DNA of 64,000 nt from Elymus sibiricus (lineage: Eukaryota; Streptophyta; Magnoliopsida; Poales; Poaceae): NCBI GenBank assembly GCA_039707655.1, contig CM077673.1, forward strand, positions 9,124,001-9,188,000, given 5' to 3'. A program made the position numbers and the translations under genes. Positions within the stretch are counted from its first letter, which is position 1, and each line of letters starts with the position of its first letter. The notes under the pieces were generated by a model. That model searched no databases and had not been told where the DNA came from. It worked only from the letters and a program-made list of their open reading frames with translations. Shown here in pieces: positions 34,896 through 45,441 of this stretch.

Positions 34896-37675
34896 GCGAA
34901 GTATCAAGTGAAAACTAATGTTCAGTAAAAACTGAAAACTGTCATCCTAGTCCATCGGATGGAGAACGTACAGTGGAGATCAGAGGTGGGAATATACCAT
35001 CCACTTAACCATTGTTTTGCACATAACCCCCTCAGTTACGTTCCACCTTGTGACTGATTTAGAAAAAAAAAAGTAAAACGAATCGACGCACGCGAGACGA
35101 CTTGGTGCTGGCGGCGATTGGACTGCGACTGCGGCGCCGAGCGACGGCGACTCGGAGGCCACGTTGAAGCCACGACGCGTTGGCTCGCGTGCTGGCGGCA
35201 GCGGCGATCTGGTGCGCGCTGGCGGCGGCGGCGGCGGTAGCCCCACCCAACGGCGACCCGACGGCCACCGTGATGCCCCCGCGCCACGGCGCCCTCCGCG
35301 ACCCAGCGACCTGGCGCTGCCCTAGGGCGATCTGGCGCTGGCCCAGGCGAGTGAGACCCAGTGGCTGCAGCGCTACCTCCATGCGACGGCGACCCGGCAG
35401 CTTGCTTGCCCTCTGAAGATGTTGTTTTGCTGTACAAGTAAATTCGTTGGTGTTCTTGCTGTAGCTGACTGAATGGTGATGTACAGATAAATCTTTGTTG
35501 TTTTGCTTCACCTGAGTGAAAGTGGGTGTTCAAAAAACACTTGAATCGATGTACATACTGAAATATTTGCTCTTGCTACAGCTGTTGTTTTTCTATCCAC
35601 ATCGATTCGGATGTACATTCAAATCTGAAGCTGATGGTAAAAACGAACAGTTGCCAGCCAAAATATAGCATTATCTACAGCTGTTGTCTACAAACCTTTC
35701 CCACAACTGACATAAGCAGCAGGAGGAGTAGGCAGGAGCGCTGATGGTATAAACGAACTGACATAAGCAGCAGAGGGCATTCGGATGTACAGCTGTTGTC
35801 TAACTCTTTCAGTAAAAACGAACAGTTTCCAGCCAAAAGATAGCAGCAGGAGGAGTAGGCAGGAGCGCTGATGGTAAACTCAATGCCCTCTGTTATCTAC
35901 AAACCTTTCCCACAACTGACATAAGCAGGCAATGATTTCAACATCACTTGTATGCAGTAAAATGGAGGAAACAACATGCCGTGAGAAGAAATAATATTGC
36001 GAAACAAAATTCCACCATGGCCATTTTGATGAATATTCAGCAGAAGTACAATATTCCGAAATAAAATGATAATCTCCTATGAAATATAAGCAGAAAGTTC
36101 ATGTAAAATCCGTCCAACACATGAGCTTCAGCACCAAGCTATCGTTCCGAAAAGCATCGTGGAGCTGGAACAAGACCTGCAGTTTGACATAAACATATAA
36201 GTTTGTGTGTGTATTTTGAAAGAAAAATAAATTGTATGGTCATGAAAAGTACCAGTAATTTTCTTAGTTATTGTTAGGGCAATTGCGGCTATCATGGAAG
36301 CCAACCTGCTTACACTTCTTGCACGTTCATATAGTATATTTGCCATCCTTCATATGCTTCACAGTTATCATGGCCTCACAACCACATCTAGTGATCTTTC
36401 TTGCATGTGTTCTTTTCTTCTCTCCATTCAAATCCGTCTTGGGTTCGTCCTCCTTCTCTGTTCTGAATCCTGATTTTGAACAAAGGAAACGCCTCCAGAC
36501 TATAACATTATCTACAGTCTTCTTCTGTCCAATTCGAACTGAAAATCCAACATTGTGTGCATAAGCCTTGTAAAACTCCTCGACCGCTTCCATACTGTCA
36601 AATGTCATTCCTACAGCTGGCTTTAAGTTCTCATCGCATTTGGGCGTACATGATGAACTCTAAAAATTACAACACCCATTAGTCATACAAGTTAGTAATT
36701 GTTTGTGGTATTTGAACGAAGTTGAGGTGATAATGATACTCACACAAAGTGGGACGTCCGTGGCTCTTTTTTTGGGTGTGCGGAAGCTATCCAAATTGAT
36801 GGGGGGAGGATGTATTTCAATATCATGGCGTTCTCCTTCATTGCAATTATGGTTTTGCAAAACCAAATCACCACCGAGCTAACAAAAGTAACCATGGCGT
36901 TAGCATGATCAATTTGTATCAATGGAGAAAAAAAATAAACCATCAAAAAAATTCATTGCTTACCTGTGTAGTACTACCAGAAGGCAGGCGCATGGTATGG
37001 GACAAAGGATCGATGACACCGTTGCTTGTTACGAGCGGCTGTGATGCATGCTCCGAAGGGCGAGTCACGGCCGGCAGAGAGCAATGGCTCGCCGCGGAGG
37101 CCGGCGGAGGGTTCACCGCGGAAGCTGGCGGAGGGCTCGCCGCGGAGGCCGGCGGAGGGAGCGCGCTGCTGGACGGCACCGACTGAGGGTGTGGAATCAT
37201 GGCCGACGAAGTGATCGCGCTGCTGGACGGGGCCAACGGAGGATGGGGGATCATGGCCGCCGGAGCGCTCGTGCTGCTGGACTGGGCCGGCGGTGGGAGG
37301 GCGCTCACGCTGTTGGACGGTGCCGACGGAGGACGAGCGCTGGTGTACATGGCCGATGGAGGACGAGGATGAGGGCTCAAGGATTGAGCCGTCGGAGAGC
37401 TAGGGCACATGGCGATCTGCACATGACGAGGCTCCATGGCGGCCTCCAAGTCGCAGTCCAATTGCCGCCGCCACCAAGTTGCCCTGGATCGTGTTTTGCT
37501 TTTTTTCTTTCTAAATCAGTCAAGGTGGAACGTAAGTGAGGGGGTTATGTGCAAAACAATGATTAAGTGGATGGTATATTCCCACCTCTAATCTCCACTG
37601 TACGTCCTCCATCCAATGGACTAGGATGATAGTTTTCAGTTTTTACTGAACAACAGTTTTCACTTGATACTTCGC
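34896..37675 (-). mobile_element. Mutator-like element with ~178-bp terminal inverted repeats
   Basis: 34896-35073 and 37498-37675 are inverted copies starting GCGAAGTATCAAGTGAAAAC and including 'gcacataaccccct' and 'ggtgggaatatacca' blocks. Both ends are flanked by a TG+T8 tract (34885-34894 and 37676-37685), a plausible 9-10-bp target duplication, although low complexity weakens it. The interior carries a FAR1-domain gene on the minus strand (36327-37437). Short shuffled duplications ('acataagcagcag', 'ctgatggtaaaaacgaac') occur between 35600 and 35920. Long TIRs plus a FAR1-type protein indicate the MULE/FAR1 lineage. The transposase catalytic domain is missing, so it is non-autonomous. 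Confidence 0.8.
36327..37437 (-). CDS. FAR1-domain protein remnant inside the MULE, 3 exons
   Basis: Exons 37437-36964, 36878-36744 and 36659-36327, all with GT-AG junctions, give 313 aa. Residues 1-158 are a Pro/Ser/Ala-rich low-complexity region with repeated PPPASA units. Residues 159-203 are a short linker with PPPINLDSF. Residues 204-313 hold a FAR1-type DNA-binding domain, with FYKAYAHNVGFSVR and the terminal TRCGCEAM residues. The frame stops at TGA right after DGKYTI. Nineteen further in-frame codons follow that TGA, containing a CX2CX4HX4C knuckle (CKKCKQVGFHDSRNC), the usual C-terminus of such proteins. The central MULE transposase domain is therefore deleted. It may be transcribed; a cellular role is not supported. 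Confidence 0.68.
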
Positions 37676-37931
37676 TGTTTTTTTTTCCAAACAGAGGCAA
37701 CATAATTGCGTTATCCATTAATTAAGAAGAAGAGAGTTGCCCGGTTGATTTGCGGAAAACCGCCGCAATCTTCCCGGCCTAGACTACTCCCGAACTGTGG
37801 ATCCACAAAATCAGAAAGGGAGCCCGAAAAGCACATCCAACACGATACTACTACAACCCACAACATCACGAATGATACCCCATCGACTCGCGGCAAGAAG
37901 ACTACTTTGGAACCTCAGAGGAGGAGAGTCG

Positions 37932-37974
<43 letters not shown>

Positions 37975-39230
37975 AGGAGTGTGTTGTTGTCATTGTTGTC
38001 GCCGTTGTCGGGAGAAATTGTGTGACGAATCTTAATCCGGCCGGTGCTGAAATCAATGGACGGTCCAAGGGGGTGATTAAGGCCTGGCGCGACGTCATGT
38101 GTGATGACCCATCATTGTCTGTGCCCACCTCCACTCCTTGAAATGCAAACAACGTCACAACCCTTCTCCCTTCCTCGTCAGCCCTAGTCTTTCTCTAACC
38201 AGATGACCTTACAACGCCATCTCCATCAACATCTGCTTCGCCCATGACAACAACAAAGACAACGACGATGGCCCACATATAGATGCAGGACGATGACAAG
38301 GAGTGGTAGTACTGCAAGTGCAACTCTCTTTTATGCAAGGCACTTGCCGGTTGGCGGGTTTTGGATCATCTCCCGAGTGGAGCACTACGATGATGGGTGT
38401 TGCTCCCCACTGACACCAATGCCTATGTCCTCAACCTGGCCACCAAACACGACATTACGCTACTCAAGAGCCATCGCGAGGAAGCAGGGTGGATCAACGG
38501 TGGAGGAGAAGCAGGGTGGAGCCCAGGTGGAACGCTGGAGGTGACGAAGACGTAGAGTTTCAACAGGGATGTAGCGTGGCGGACGGGGTGGTGGAGTGAC
38601 GACGAAGGCAATAGAGAAAAAAGAAAAGGAGAGAAAATGGGGAGGATGGAGCCACATGGTCCGAAAAGGGGTTTGGGTGGGCCGGGGTGTCGGAGGCCTA
38701 CGTGGCTGCTATTCAGACTCGCGCAAAGCCCCCATGTATGTCTCGGGTTTGTAGGAAAAAGTATGTCCGGACCGCTCGACGGACCGATGCACGCCCGCGT
38801 TGGATGGCAAACCGTGTCCGGACTGCGCGGTCCGGACAGATGCGGCGGTTTGAGGGAGTGTTGGAGATGCCCTAAGTCAAAAATGAAGAAGTTAAGTTGT
38901 ATTCAGATGATCCACTAAGACATATTGCTTGCAGAAACTTGTCCCTCTGTAAATTGTCAAAGTCTCAAGGAGTGTATCAACACCAAATGAGGGAAGAGCC
39001 AGAAAAGACTAGTGGCCAAGATGAATAAGGTAAGAGTGGCCATGTGAATGAGAATGACGTTTTGGCTCTCGGCCTTCACGAAGGCCATTTTTTCAAAAAA
39101 AAAATTGGTTTTAGAAAAATCTGAAAAAAATTGTACAACTAAACAAGGATGGGAGGCGCATGTGTAAAATTTCAGGATAAAATACGACCTATACAATAAA
39201 ACAAATTCATGGTCTGAGAGAATGAATAGT
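37676..39230. other. Intergenic stretch with a (CAA)n microsatellite and MITE-like tail
   Basis: 37932-37974 is a (CAA)14-type microsatellite. The segment at about 38640-38875 has a GC-rich body with repeated 'gtccggac' and ends in 'ggagatgccctaag', the kind of terminus seen on Harbinger-like MITEs. No matching second end was found. No coding region is convincing; apparent frames come from the microsatellite and the GC bias. Confidence 0.5.
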
Positions 39231-39800
39231 ACTCCCTCCGTTCATTTATATAAAGTGTATTTGTTTTTTAATAAAAATTCTCAATGCAAGGTGCATTTCT
39301 TCAAATCCTCATAATTCCTTTTTAGCCCTACAGAAAGAGGAAGATATCTCTCTTCTGATTTTCTGTATATGTCCTTGTATTGAAAGAAGGAAACTATCTC
39401 TTTTTTTTTTTGTGGTGGGTGGGGGGGGGGGGGGGGGGGAGAAGATTTCATTAACTCACGGAGGCTTCTCGGCCTCGGAAATGTTTACAAAGCAGTCTAA
39501 ACCCGATCTCAACCATACAGCCGTGCGAGGAGTACTACGGCCATACGCGGCTAGTGCATGACTCACATTGTTTTGTGATCTACTAATGTAAGAAAAGAAA
39601 ATCGCTCTAGATTTAGCTTTAAAGGAAATTATCTCTCTCTCTCGATTGCATGTATCTCTTACTTTTCTGGACTCACTGATTTATTTGCCACTAACCAACA
39701 AATTTGCTAAGCTTAATTTTCGTACTAACACATCAATAATTATGCGCATTGGTCACTGTACTGAAAATAATACACCTTACATAAAAGAACGAAGAGAATA
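39231..39800. mobile_element. Diverged Stowaway-type MITE, split by a retroposon
   Basis: The left end is TACTCCCTCCGTTCATTTAT. The right end, read in reverse, is ATTCTCTTCGTTCTTTTATG, and both continue to a shared GTGTATT. That is the Stowaway (mariner-like) terminus with a TA target. The element is about 340 bp without the insertion at 39402-39621. Confidence 0.65.
39402..39621 (-). mobile_element. Short 5'-truncated retroposon with poly(A) tail
   Basis: A T-run at 39402-39411 (poly(A) on the minus strand) is followed by 'gtggtgggt', a G20 tract at about 39421-39439 and about 180 bp of unique sequence. The flanks AAGGAAACTATCTCT (39387-39401) and AAGGAAATTATCTCT (39622-39636) are a 15-bp target duplication with one mismatch. 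It may be the 3' end of a LINE. Confidence 0.65.
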
Positions 39801-40242
39801 TCATGCGTTAAAAAGCCCCCGATTTGTCTTTTTTACACAACCCTCATTTCAGCGTACTACATGATGAAAATTTACACACTTGTGCATTATGTCTTCGTCT
39901 ATCTCTGTTGTTTTTTTCAAGTATTTTTTGAAATGTAAAAAAAAATGAATTTTTATGAATTTTTAATTTTGCATTTGGAGGCCTCGGCCTCGACATGTGA
40001 AGTCCATAAACCGAAACCAAAGCAGTAGCACACCACTACAGATCAGATCTCATCTGCCTAACAAGGTCTCTTGTCTTCTTGTTGAGAAAGTCAACAACTT
40101 TGGTGGAGACGTGCCAGCGACCGGTCGACGGCAACAACCTCCATTGATTCATTCACTATACCACGACGTGCAGCACAGCAGGGAGAGCAACCACCGGGAC
40201 GGGATCGGATCAGGATCTACCTACCCAATCGCTCCCTCGACC
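39801..40242 (+). other. Upstream region of the BAHD gene
   Basis: An AT-rich part to about 39980, then GC-richer sequence that is probably 5' UTR. No clear TATA box at the expected distance. An in-frame upstream ATG at 39997 exists, but the codons between read as non-conserved sequence. Confidence 0.45.
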
Positions 40243-41617
40243 ATGGCCGCGCCCGCGCCCACCGTCGCCAAGTCGCCGCCGGCGCTCGTGCCCCCGGCGG
40301 GGCCGACCCCGGGAGGCACGCTCCCGCTCTCCTCCATCGACAAGACCGCCGCCGTCCGCGTCATGGTTGACTTCATCCAGGTCTTCCAGTCCCCACCCTC
40401 CTCCGACGCCGACGACCAGGTGGCCGCGATGCGCCAGGGCTTCGCCAGGGCGCTCGTCCCCTACTACCCGGTGGCCGGCCGCGTCGCCGAGCCGACACCG
40501 GGCGAGCCCGTGGTCGACTGCACCGGCGAGGGCGTCTGGTTCGTGGAGGCCGCGGCCAGCTGCTCGCTCGCCGACGTCAACGGCCTCGAGGACCGCCCGC
40601 TCGCCATCCCCAAGGCCGACCTCATCCCCCGCCCTCCCGCCGACCACAAGCTCGAGGACCAGATCCTCCTGGCGCAGGTCGGTTCACATCTCGTTCTTGT
40701 CCACTGATTCCGATCCCGATTCAGCAACAAGTCAAAATTTGACATCTTTTCTCCGTGCCGCCGATGCCGTGCAGATCACCAGGTTCACCTGCGGCGGGTA
40801 CGCCGTGGGCATTTGCTTCAGCCACCTGGTGTTCGACGGGCAGGGCGCGGCGCAGTTCCTCACGGCCGTGGGCGAGATGGCGCGGGGGCTCCCGGAGCCG
40901 TCGATCAAGCCCATCTGGTCCCGCGACGCCATCCCCAACCCGCCCAAGCCGCCGCTCGGCCCGCCGCCGTCCTTCACCGCCTTCGACTTCGTCAAGTCCA
41001 CCGTGGAGATCTCGCTCGACAGCATCAAGCGCGTCAAGGAGCAGGTGGCCTCCGAGACGACCCAGAGATGCTCCACCTTCGACGTGGTGACCGCGATGAT
41101 CTTCAAGTGCCGCGCGCTCGCCATCGGGTCCGCGCCCGACGCCGAGGTGCGCCTGGGCTTCGCGGCCGGCACGCGCCACCTGCTCGGCGGGTCCCTGCCG
41201 ACGCCCGACGGCTACTACGGCAACTGCGTGTACCCCGGCGGGCTGGCCAGGGCCAGCAAGGAGGTCGAGGAGGCGTCGCTGGTGGAGATGGTGACGGCGA
41301 TCCGGGAGGCCAAGGACGCGCTGTCGGCGCGGTTCCTGGACTGGCTGGGCGGCGGCGCCAAGGACAGCCACTACAACGTGTCGCTGGACTACGGCACGCT
41401 GGTGGTGACGGACTGGAGCCACGTCGGGTTCAACGAGGTGGACTACGGCTTGGGCGAGCCCACCTACGTCTTCACCTTGAACGACGACGTCAACATCGTG
41501 CCGTCCGTGGTGTACCTGAAGCCGCCCAAGCCGAAGCAGGGCATCCGGCTGGTGCTCCAGTGCGTCGAGGAGCCGCACGCCGCCGTCTTCACCCAGGAGC
41601 TGCACAAGCTCGCCTAG
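40243..41617 (+). CDS. BAHD acyl-CoA-dependent acyltransferase, 2 exons
   Basis: Exons 40243-40677 and 40775-41617 (97-bp GT-AG intron) encode 425 aa. BAHD enzymes are cytosolic and transfer an acyl group from acyl-CoA to alcohols or amines in phenolic, wax and cell-wall metabolism. The catalytic HxxxD motif is HLVFD, His162-Asp166, just after the intron, whose position is usual for the family. The structural DFGWG motif is present as DYGLG (368-372), a noticeable change. The start ATG has a strong context (ccATGGcc) and gives the expected N-terminus leading to LPLSSIDK. GC content is very high, as in many grass single-intron genes. The sequence is closest in feel to grass hydroxycinnamoyl-transferase-like BAHDs, but donor and acceptor cannot be inferred. 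It looks intact. Confidence 0.93.
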
Positions 41618-42041
41618 TTGGATCGCCTCCATGCTCCATGGTCCATACTTTACAGAATTACAGGTGGGATTGGTTGGGACTTGTTGTGTTCTTGTTCTTG
41701 TATGTTGTATTATTCATTCCACACCAGATTTTGCTTCCAACAAACAAATAAATCAGGGGTTCTTTCTTTGTGTATTGTACTTAGTGTACCGTCATTACTA
41801 GTGATGGTTTTCAGCATGTTGTTACATTGTACATGTATTGACATTGTCAACAGAGTAATGTCATGTTATTAATTTCTTTTCCATGTGAGTCATTCATTTT
41901 AGACTGTCAGCCACAAGCATGGATACAACCCAGATTATCATGGGGCAACATTCATGATTTTTTCATAGGTTGTACGAGTATATGCTTGTTGGGTGTTAAG
42001 CAAGTTAGTAGTTGGGACTTGTTGTATTCTTCATCTTCTTC
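41618..42041 (+). other. BAHD 3' UTR and downstream sequence
   Basis: T-rich sequence with a possible AATAAA polyadenylation signal near 41747 ('caaataaatcagg'). Nothing else is recognised before the start of the COA1 duplication at about 42042. Confidence 0.5.
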
Positions 42042-42342
42042 TGTGTCTGCCTTGTTGGAGAAGATGAGATATCTTCCTTGGGCCTGCCTCGCCCTCCGGC
42101 CCACTGAATGAAGGCCCGATCTGGTCAGTGAAGCCCAGACCCAGTTCTCAGTTCTCACTCGCAAAAAAAAAGTTCTCACTCGCAACTCGCAAGGAAGGAA
42201 GGAAGGATTCATTCTTCCCCCTAAAAAAAGAAAAAGAAAGGTGGAAGAAATGTGGCCGGCGGCGTGGACGAGGACGAGCAAGCTCCTACGGTGGCTCGCC
42301 GGCGTCCGTCCGTCAACAAGATCCGCTGAGGATGTCCGGTAA

Positions 42343-44486
42343 GAGCATCTCCAGCCGTTGGCCCCCCCCAGGGGGGGGGGGGGGCCGAAATAGCGCCGCC
42401 TGGGGCCGAGCCGGCGATAAAATCGGCCTGGGGGGGCGGGGGGCTAGTTTTCCCAGCCGAGCCCCCGGGGTCGCCCCCCAACCGCCGCTTTCGGCCCATT
42501 ATCGGCGTAGAATCGGCCCAAATTCGGCCCAGATTCGACGCTATTTCGGCTTCAGAATAACCAAATCGGCGCTCTTTCGGCATTAAATTCAACAAAATCG
42601 GCCCTCTTTCGGCATAAATTCAACAAAAAACTGAATGTTTCGTCCCAAAGTTCATCATAGAAATTAATACAAATAGTTAAATGAAGCAAGTTCCAACATA
42701 AATTAAAACAAATCGAGCTAGGCGTTGCCCTTGAGCCTCCATAGGTGCTCCACCAGATCGTCTTGCAGTTCTTGATGCACTTGTGGGTCTCGGATCTCCT
42801 GGCGCATATTGAGGTAGGCAGTCCATGTTGCTGGTACCTGGTGATCAACAACTGCAAGAGGTCCCATCCTGTGATATGGTTCAGGATCAAACACTGGCTC
42901 TTCCTGCTCGCTCTCAATGATCATGTTGTGCAAACAGACACATCAATTCATGATCTTCCACATCTGCCTTTTGGACCAGGTCATAGCGGGGTACCGGACA
43001 ATAGCAAATCGCGATTGGAGCACACCAAATGCTCGCTCGACATCTTTCCTGCAAGCCTCCTGACACTTAGCAAAGTGTGCCTTCTTTGGCGCCACAGGTT
43101 TTGAGATAGTCTTCACAAATGTGGACCATCTCGGATAGATACCATCTGCTAGATAGTATCCCTTGTTGTATTGGCGTCCATTGACCTCAAAGTTCACCGG
43201 AGGAGCATGACCTTCAACAAGCTTGGCGAAGACATTCGAGCACTGCAAGACGTTGATATCATTGTGAGTTCCTGGCATACTAAAGAAGGAGTGCCAAATC
43301 CATAGGTCATGTGTGGCTACTGCCTCAAGTACCACACTGCAACCACCTTTGGCGCCTTTGTACATCCCCTGCCAAGCAAATGGGCAATTTTTCCATGACC
43401 AATGCATGCAGTCGATGCTTCCAAGCATCCCTGGAAATCCTCTTGCTGCATTCTGTGCTAGGATTTGAGCAGTGTCTTCAGCATTGGGTGATCGCAAATA
43501 TTGTGGTCCAAACACTGCCACCACTGCCCTGCAGAACTTGTATAGACACTCAATGGTGGTGGACTCGGCCATTCGCCCATAGTCTTCTTGTATGTCCGCG
43601 GGAGCTCCGTATGCAAGCATCCTCATAGCTTGGGTGCATTTCTGAAGTGAGGAGAATCCAACTGTGCCGGTGCAATCCTTCTTGCAAACGAAATAGCTGT
43701 CGAACTCCCGGATGGAATTAACAATCCTGAGGAAGAGCTTCCGGCTCATCCTGTAGCGACGCCGAAATACTTTATCACCGTGCAATGGAGAGTCGGCGAA
43801 GTAGTCGGCGTAGAGCATGCAATACCCCTCCATCCGATGCCTCTGCTTGCTCTTGCGCCGGCCGGGCGCCGAGCCACCTCGCGGGGCTTGTCATTGTTGA
43901 CGAACAGGCCGGCCAGCGAGGCGAGTATCATGAGGTGCTCCTCGTCGGCGGTGTCAGCCTCGGCTTCTTCCTCCAACAGGGCCGCGAACGCCTCCTCGTC
44001 GTCCGAGTCCATGGCCGAGCAGGCAAAACGTCGAACACCTTGTCGGCGTAACGGGCGAGCAGCCGACGGCGCCCTGCCGGCGTGGCTTGGGCCGGAGGAC
44101 GGCGATGGGCGAGGGTCGGGGGGAAGCGAAAACCGGCGAGAGGGGGAGGGGGGGGGGGCGAAGTAGGGCTTTCTAGCGGCGGCGCAGTGGCCGTGAACAG
44201 GCGAGGGGCGCCGGGGTCGGCATTGGGGAGAACGCGGGGGGAGTGGCTCGGCGCCAGGAAAAGGACGAGATTCGCCTGACAGCGGTGTCCCACACACCGG
44301 TTTGTTACCGCCGGAGCCCCCCAAGAGGCCCCCAGCGCCCTGGGTTTGGCCTGGGTTCGCCGGCCCAAAAAATGGCTCTAACCGGCGAAAAATGGGGTTC
44401 TGGGGGCGCGACTGGGCCGATTTTTCGGCACCGGCGACGAAAAAGGGGCCTGGGGGGGTCCTTTGGGGCCGCGGCTGGAGATGCTC
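42343..44486 (-). mobile_element. PIF/Harbinger transposon, 2144 bp
   Basis: Terminal repeats GAGCATCTCCAGCCG (left) and its inverse at the right end, with a 3-bp target duplication TAA (42340-42342 and 44487-44489). It carries a Harbinger transposase on the minus strand with a frameshift and a stop. It has inserted into the first intron of COA1 copy A, exactly on the splice donor. Confidence 0.92.
42718..44012 (-). pseudogene. Harbinger (DDE_Tnp_4-type) transposase, broken
   Basis: ATG at 44012 opens an acidic N-terminus (MDSDDEEAFAALLEEE). The frame shifts by one base near 43860-43890 and continues in the frame that includes 43833-42943. Expected catalytic acids are visible as SIDCMHW, THNDIN and VERAFGV. 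The frame meets TGA at 42943-42945 and continues open to 42718 (LHNMIIE onwards), as usual for the family. One frameshift plus one nonsense codon means no active enzyme. Confidence 0.9.
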
Positions 44487-44725
44487 TAAGAAACCCATCT
44501 CCTCTCCGCCTTGGCCTGCTCCCCGCACCGCGCTCATCTTCTTTGCTTGGTTTCAGGCTCAACTCCTCCTCCTTGTACTCTGCGGCTGCGGGTGCGGGTG
44601 CCGTCGGAGAGACGAGTGGCCGGAGCCGGAGGAAGATGGTGACCATCGGGGCCATGAGCCTGGCCGGAGGAGTCGCCCTTAGTGCCATCAACGACCTCGC
44701 AATCTTCCACGGATGCACCACGTCT

Positions 44726-45441
44726 CTTCAAGGCGTACCGATACCAGCAGCTTCAAGGCGTACCGGTACCAGTAGCACCGGTGGTCATGCGGGCCGGCCA
44801 ACCTGATGCGCAAGATGTTCTGGGAGATCGTGGCCAGCCGGCAGGTGTCGGCGTGGAAGAAGCTCCACGTGCTCTACGGCTTCTTCTTCGTCAGGAAGGT
44901 GGTGGCGCACTTGGTGACGTTCCTCTTCTACTGCGTCGTCATCCCCGCCTACATGCTCGTGGGCGGCCAGGGCCAGGACGTGCGCCTCCCAAAGTACGTG
45001 GCCATGCACGTCCCGGCCATCATCACCCTGCTCAACGCCGTGTGCACGCCGAGGTCCTGGCACCCACTCGTCTTCTGGATCCTCTTCGAGAACGTCATGT
45101 CCATGCATCGCTCCAAGGCCACCGTCATCGGGCTCATCGAGGCCAGTCGCGCAAACGAGTGGGTCGTTACAGAGAAGCTCGGTGGCTCTGCAACCTCGAC
45201 CTCGATCGCTGCTGCTGCCACGACCACGACGATGACCACCAAGCAGGTGGCGATGAAGAAGAAGAAGAGCAACAACAGCAACAACAGCGGCTTCCTTGTC
45301 CCGGAGATGGTCATGGGGCTCTGCCTGCTCTGCTGCGCCATCTACGACATCGTCTTCGGCCATGACCACTTCTATGTCTACCTCCTCATGCAGTCCGCCG
45401 CCGCCTTCGTCATCGGATTCAGCTACATCGGATCCCAATGA
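44726..45441 (+). pseudogene. CSLA (glucomannan 4-beta-mannosyltransferase) 3' fragment
   Basis: From 44752 the frame reads FKAYRYQ, then TAG at 44773-44775, then HRWSCGPANLMRK and on without interruption to TGA at 45439-45441, 229 codons in all. The QxxRW motif of processive GT2 glycosyltransferases is present but carries the stop. C-terminal features are multiple membrane segments, LNAVCTPRSWHP, ENVMSMHRSKA and NEWVVTEK, all typical of CSLA mannan synthases of the Golgi. About 300 N-terminal residues with the catalytic Asp residues are missing. A 25-bp tandem duplication (44726-44750 and 44751-44775) lies at the junction with COA1 copy A. A truncated protein could only start at Met 44806. 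Confidence 0.88.

Larger units (their letters stand above)
42042..44729 (+). pseudogene. COA1-like gene copy A: promoter and exons 1-2 only
   Basis: Promoter sequence from 42042 and exon 1 (42250-42338) match 51729-53065 of copy B. Exon 2 (44557-44721) follows an intron that now holds a Harbinger element. Exon 1 starts MWPAAWTRTSKLLRWLAG, an Arg-rich amphipathic stretch like a mitochondrial presequence. Exon 2 has a likely membrane segment, TIGAMSLAGGVALSAIND, then LAIFHGC. Homology to copy B stops at 44726-44729 inside intron 2, where CSLA coding sequence begins. The conserved COA1 domain exons are therefore absent. Unlike copy B, copy A keeps a GT donor at exon 1. Confidence 0.75.

Noticed and set aside
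35036..35533. Arg/Ala-rich frame of 165 codons inside the MULE
   Set aside because: GC-rich, overlaps other frames on both strands, starts within the TIR zone, and has no recognisable domain or splice pattern.
37797..38158. Frames with poly-Thr, poly-Asn or poly-Val runs
   Set aside because: Produced by translation of the (CAA)n microsatellite in different frames.
38640..38880. Possible Harbinger-like MITE ending in ggagatgccctaag
   Set aside because: Only one terminus could be seen; without the other end or a TAA duplication it is recorded as sequence of uncertain nature.
39997..40242. In-frame N-terminal extension of the BAHD gene from an ATG at 39997
   Set aside because: The extra 82 residues do not resemble a BAHD N-terminus, while ATG 40243 has a strong context and gives the expected start of the family.
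40721..41632. 303-codon open frame antisense to the BAHD gene
   Set aside because: A GC-rich shadow frame, Arg/His/Val-rich with no motif; the sense strand carries the conserved enzyme.
44806..45441. A functional short CSLA gene starting at Met 44806
   Set aside because: It lacks the whole catalytic domain, begins after the QxxRW motif and follows a stop and a duplication, so a gene fragment is the better reading.
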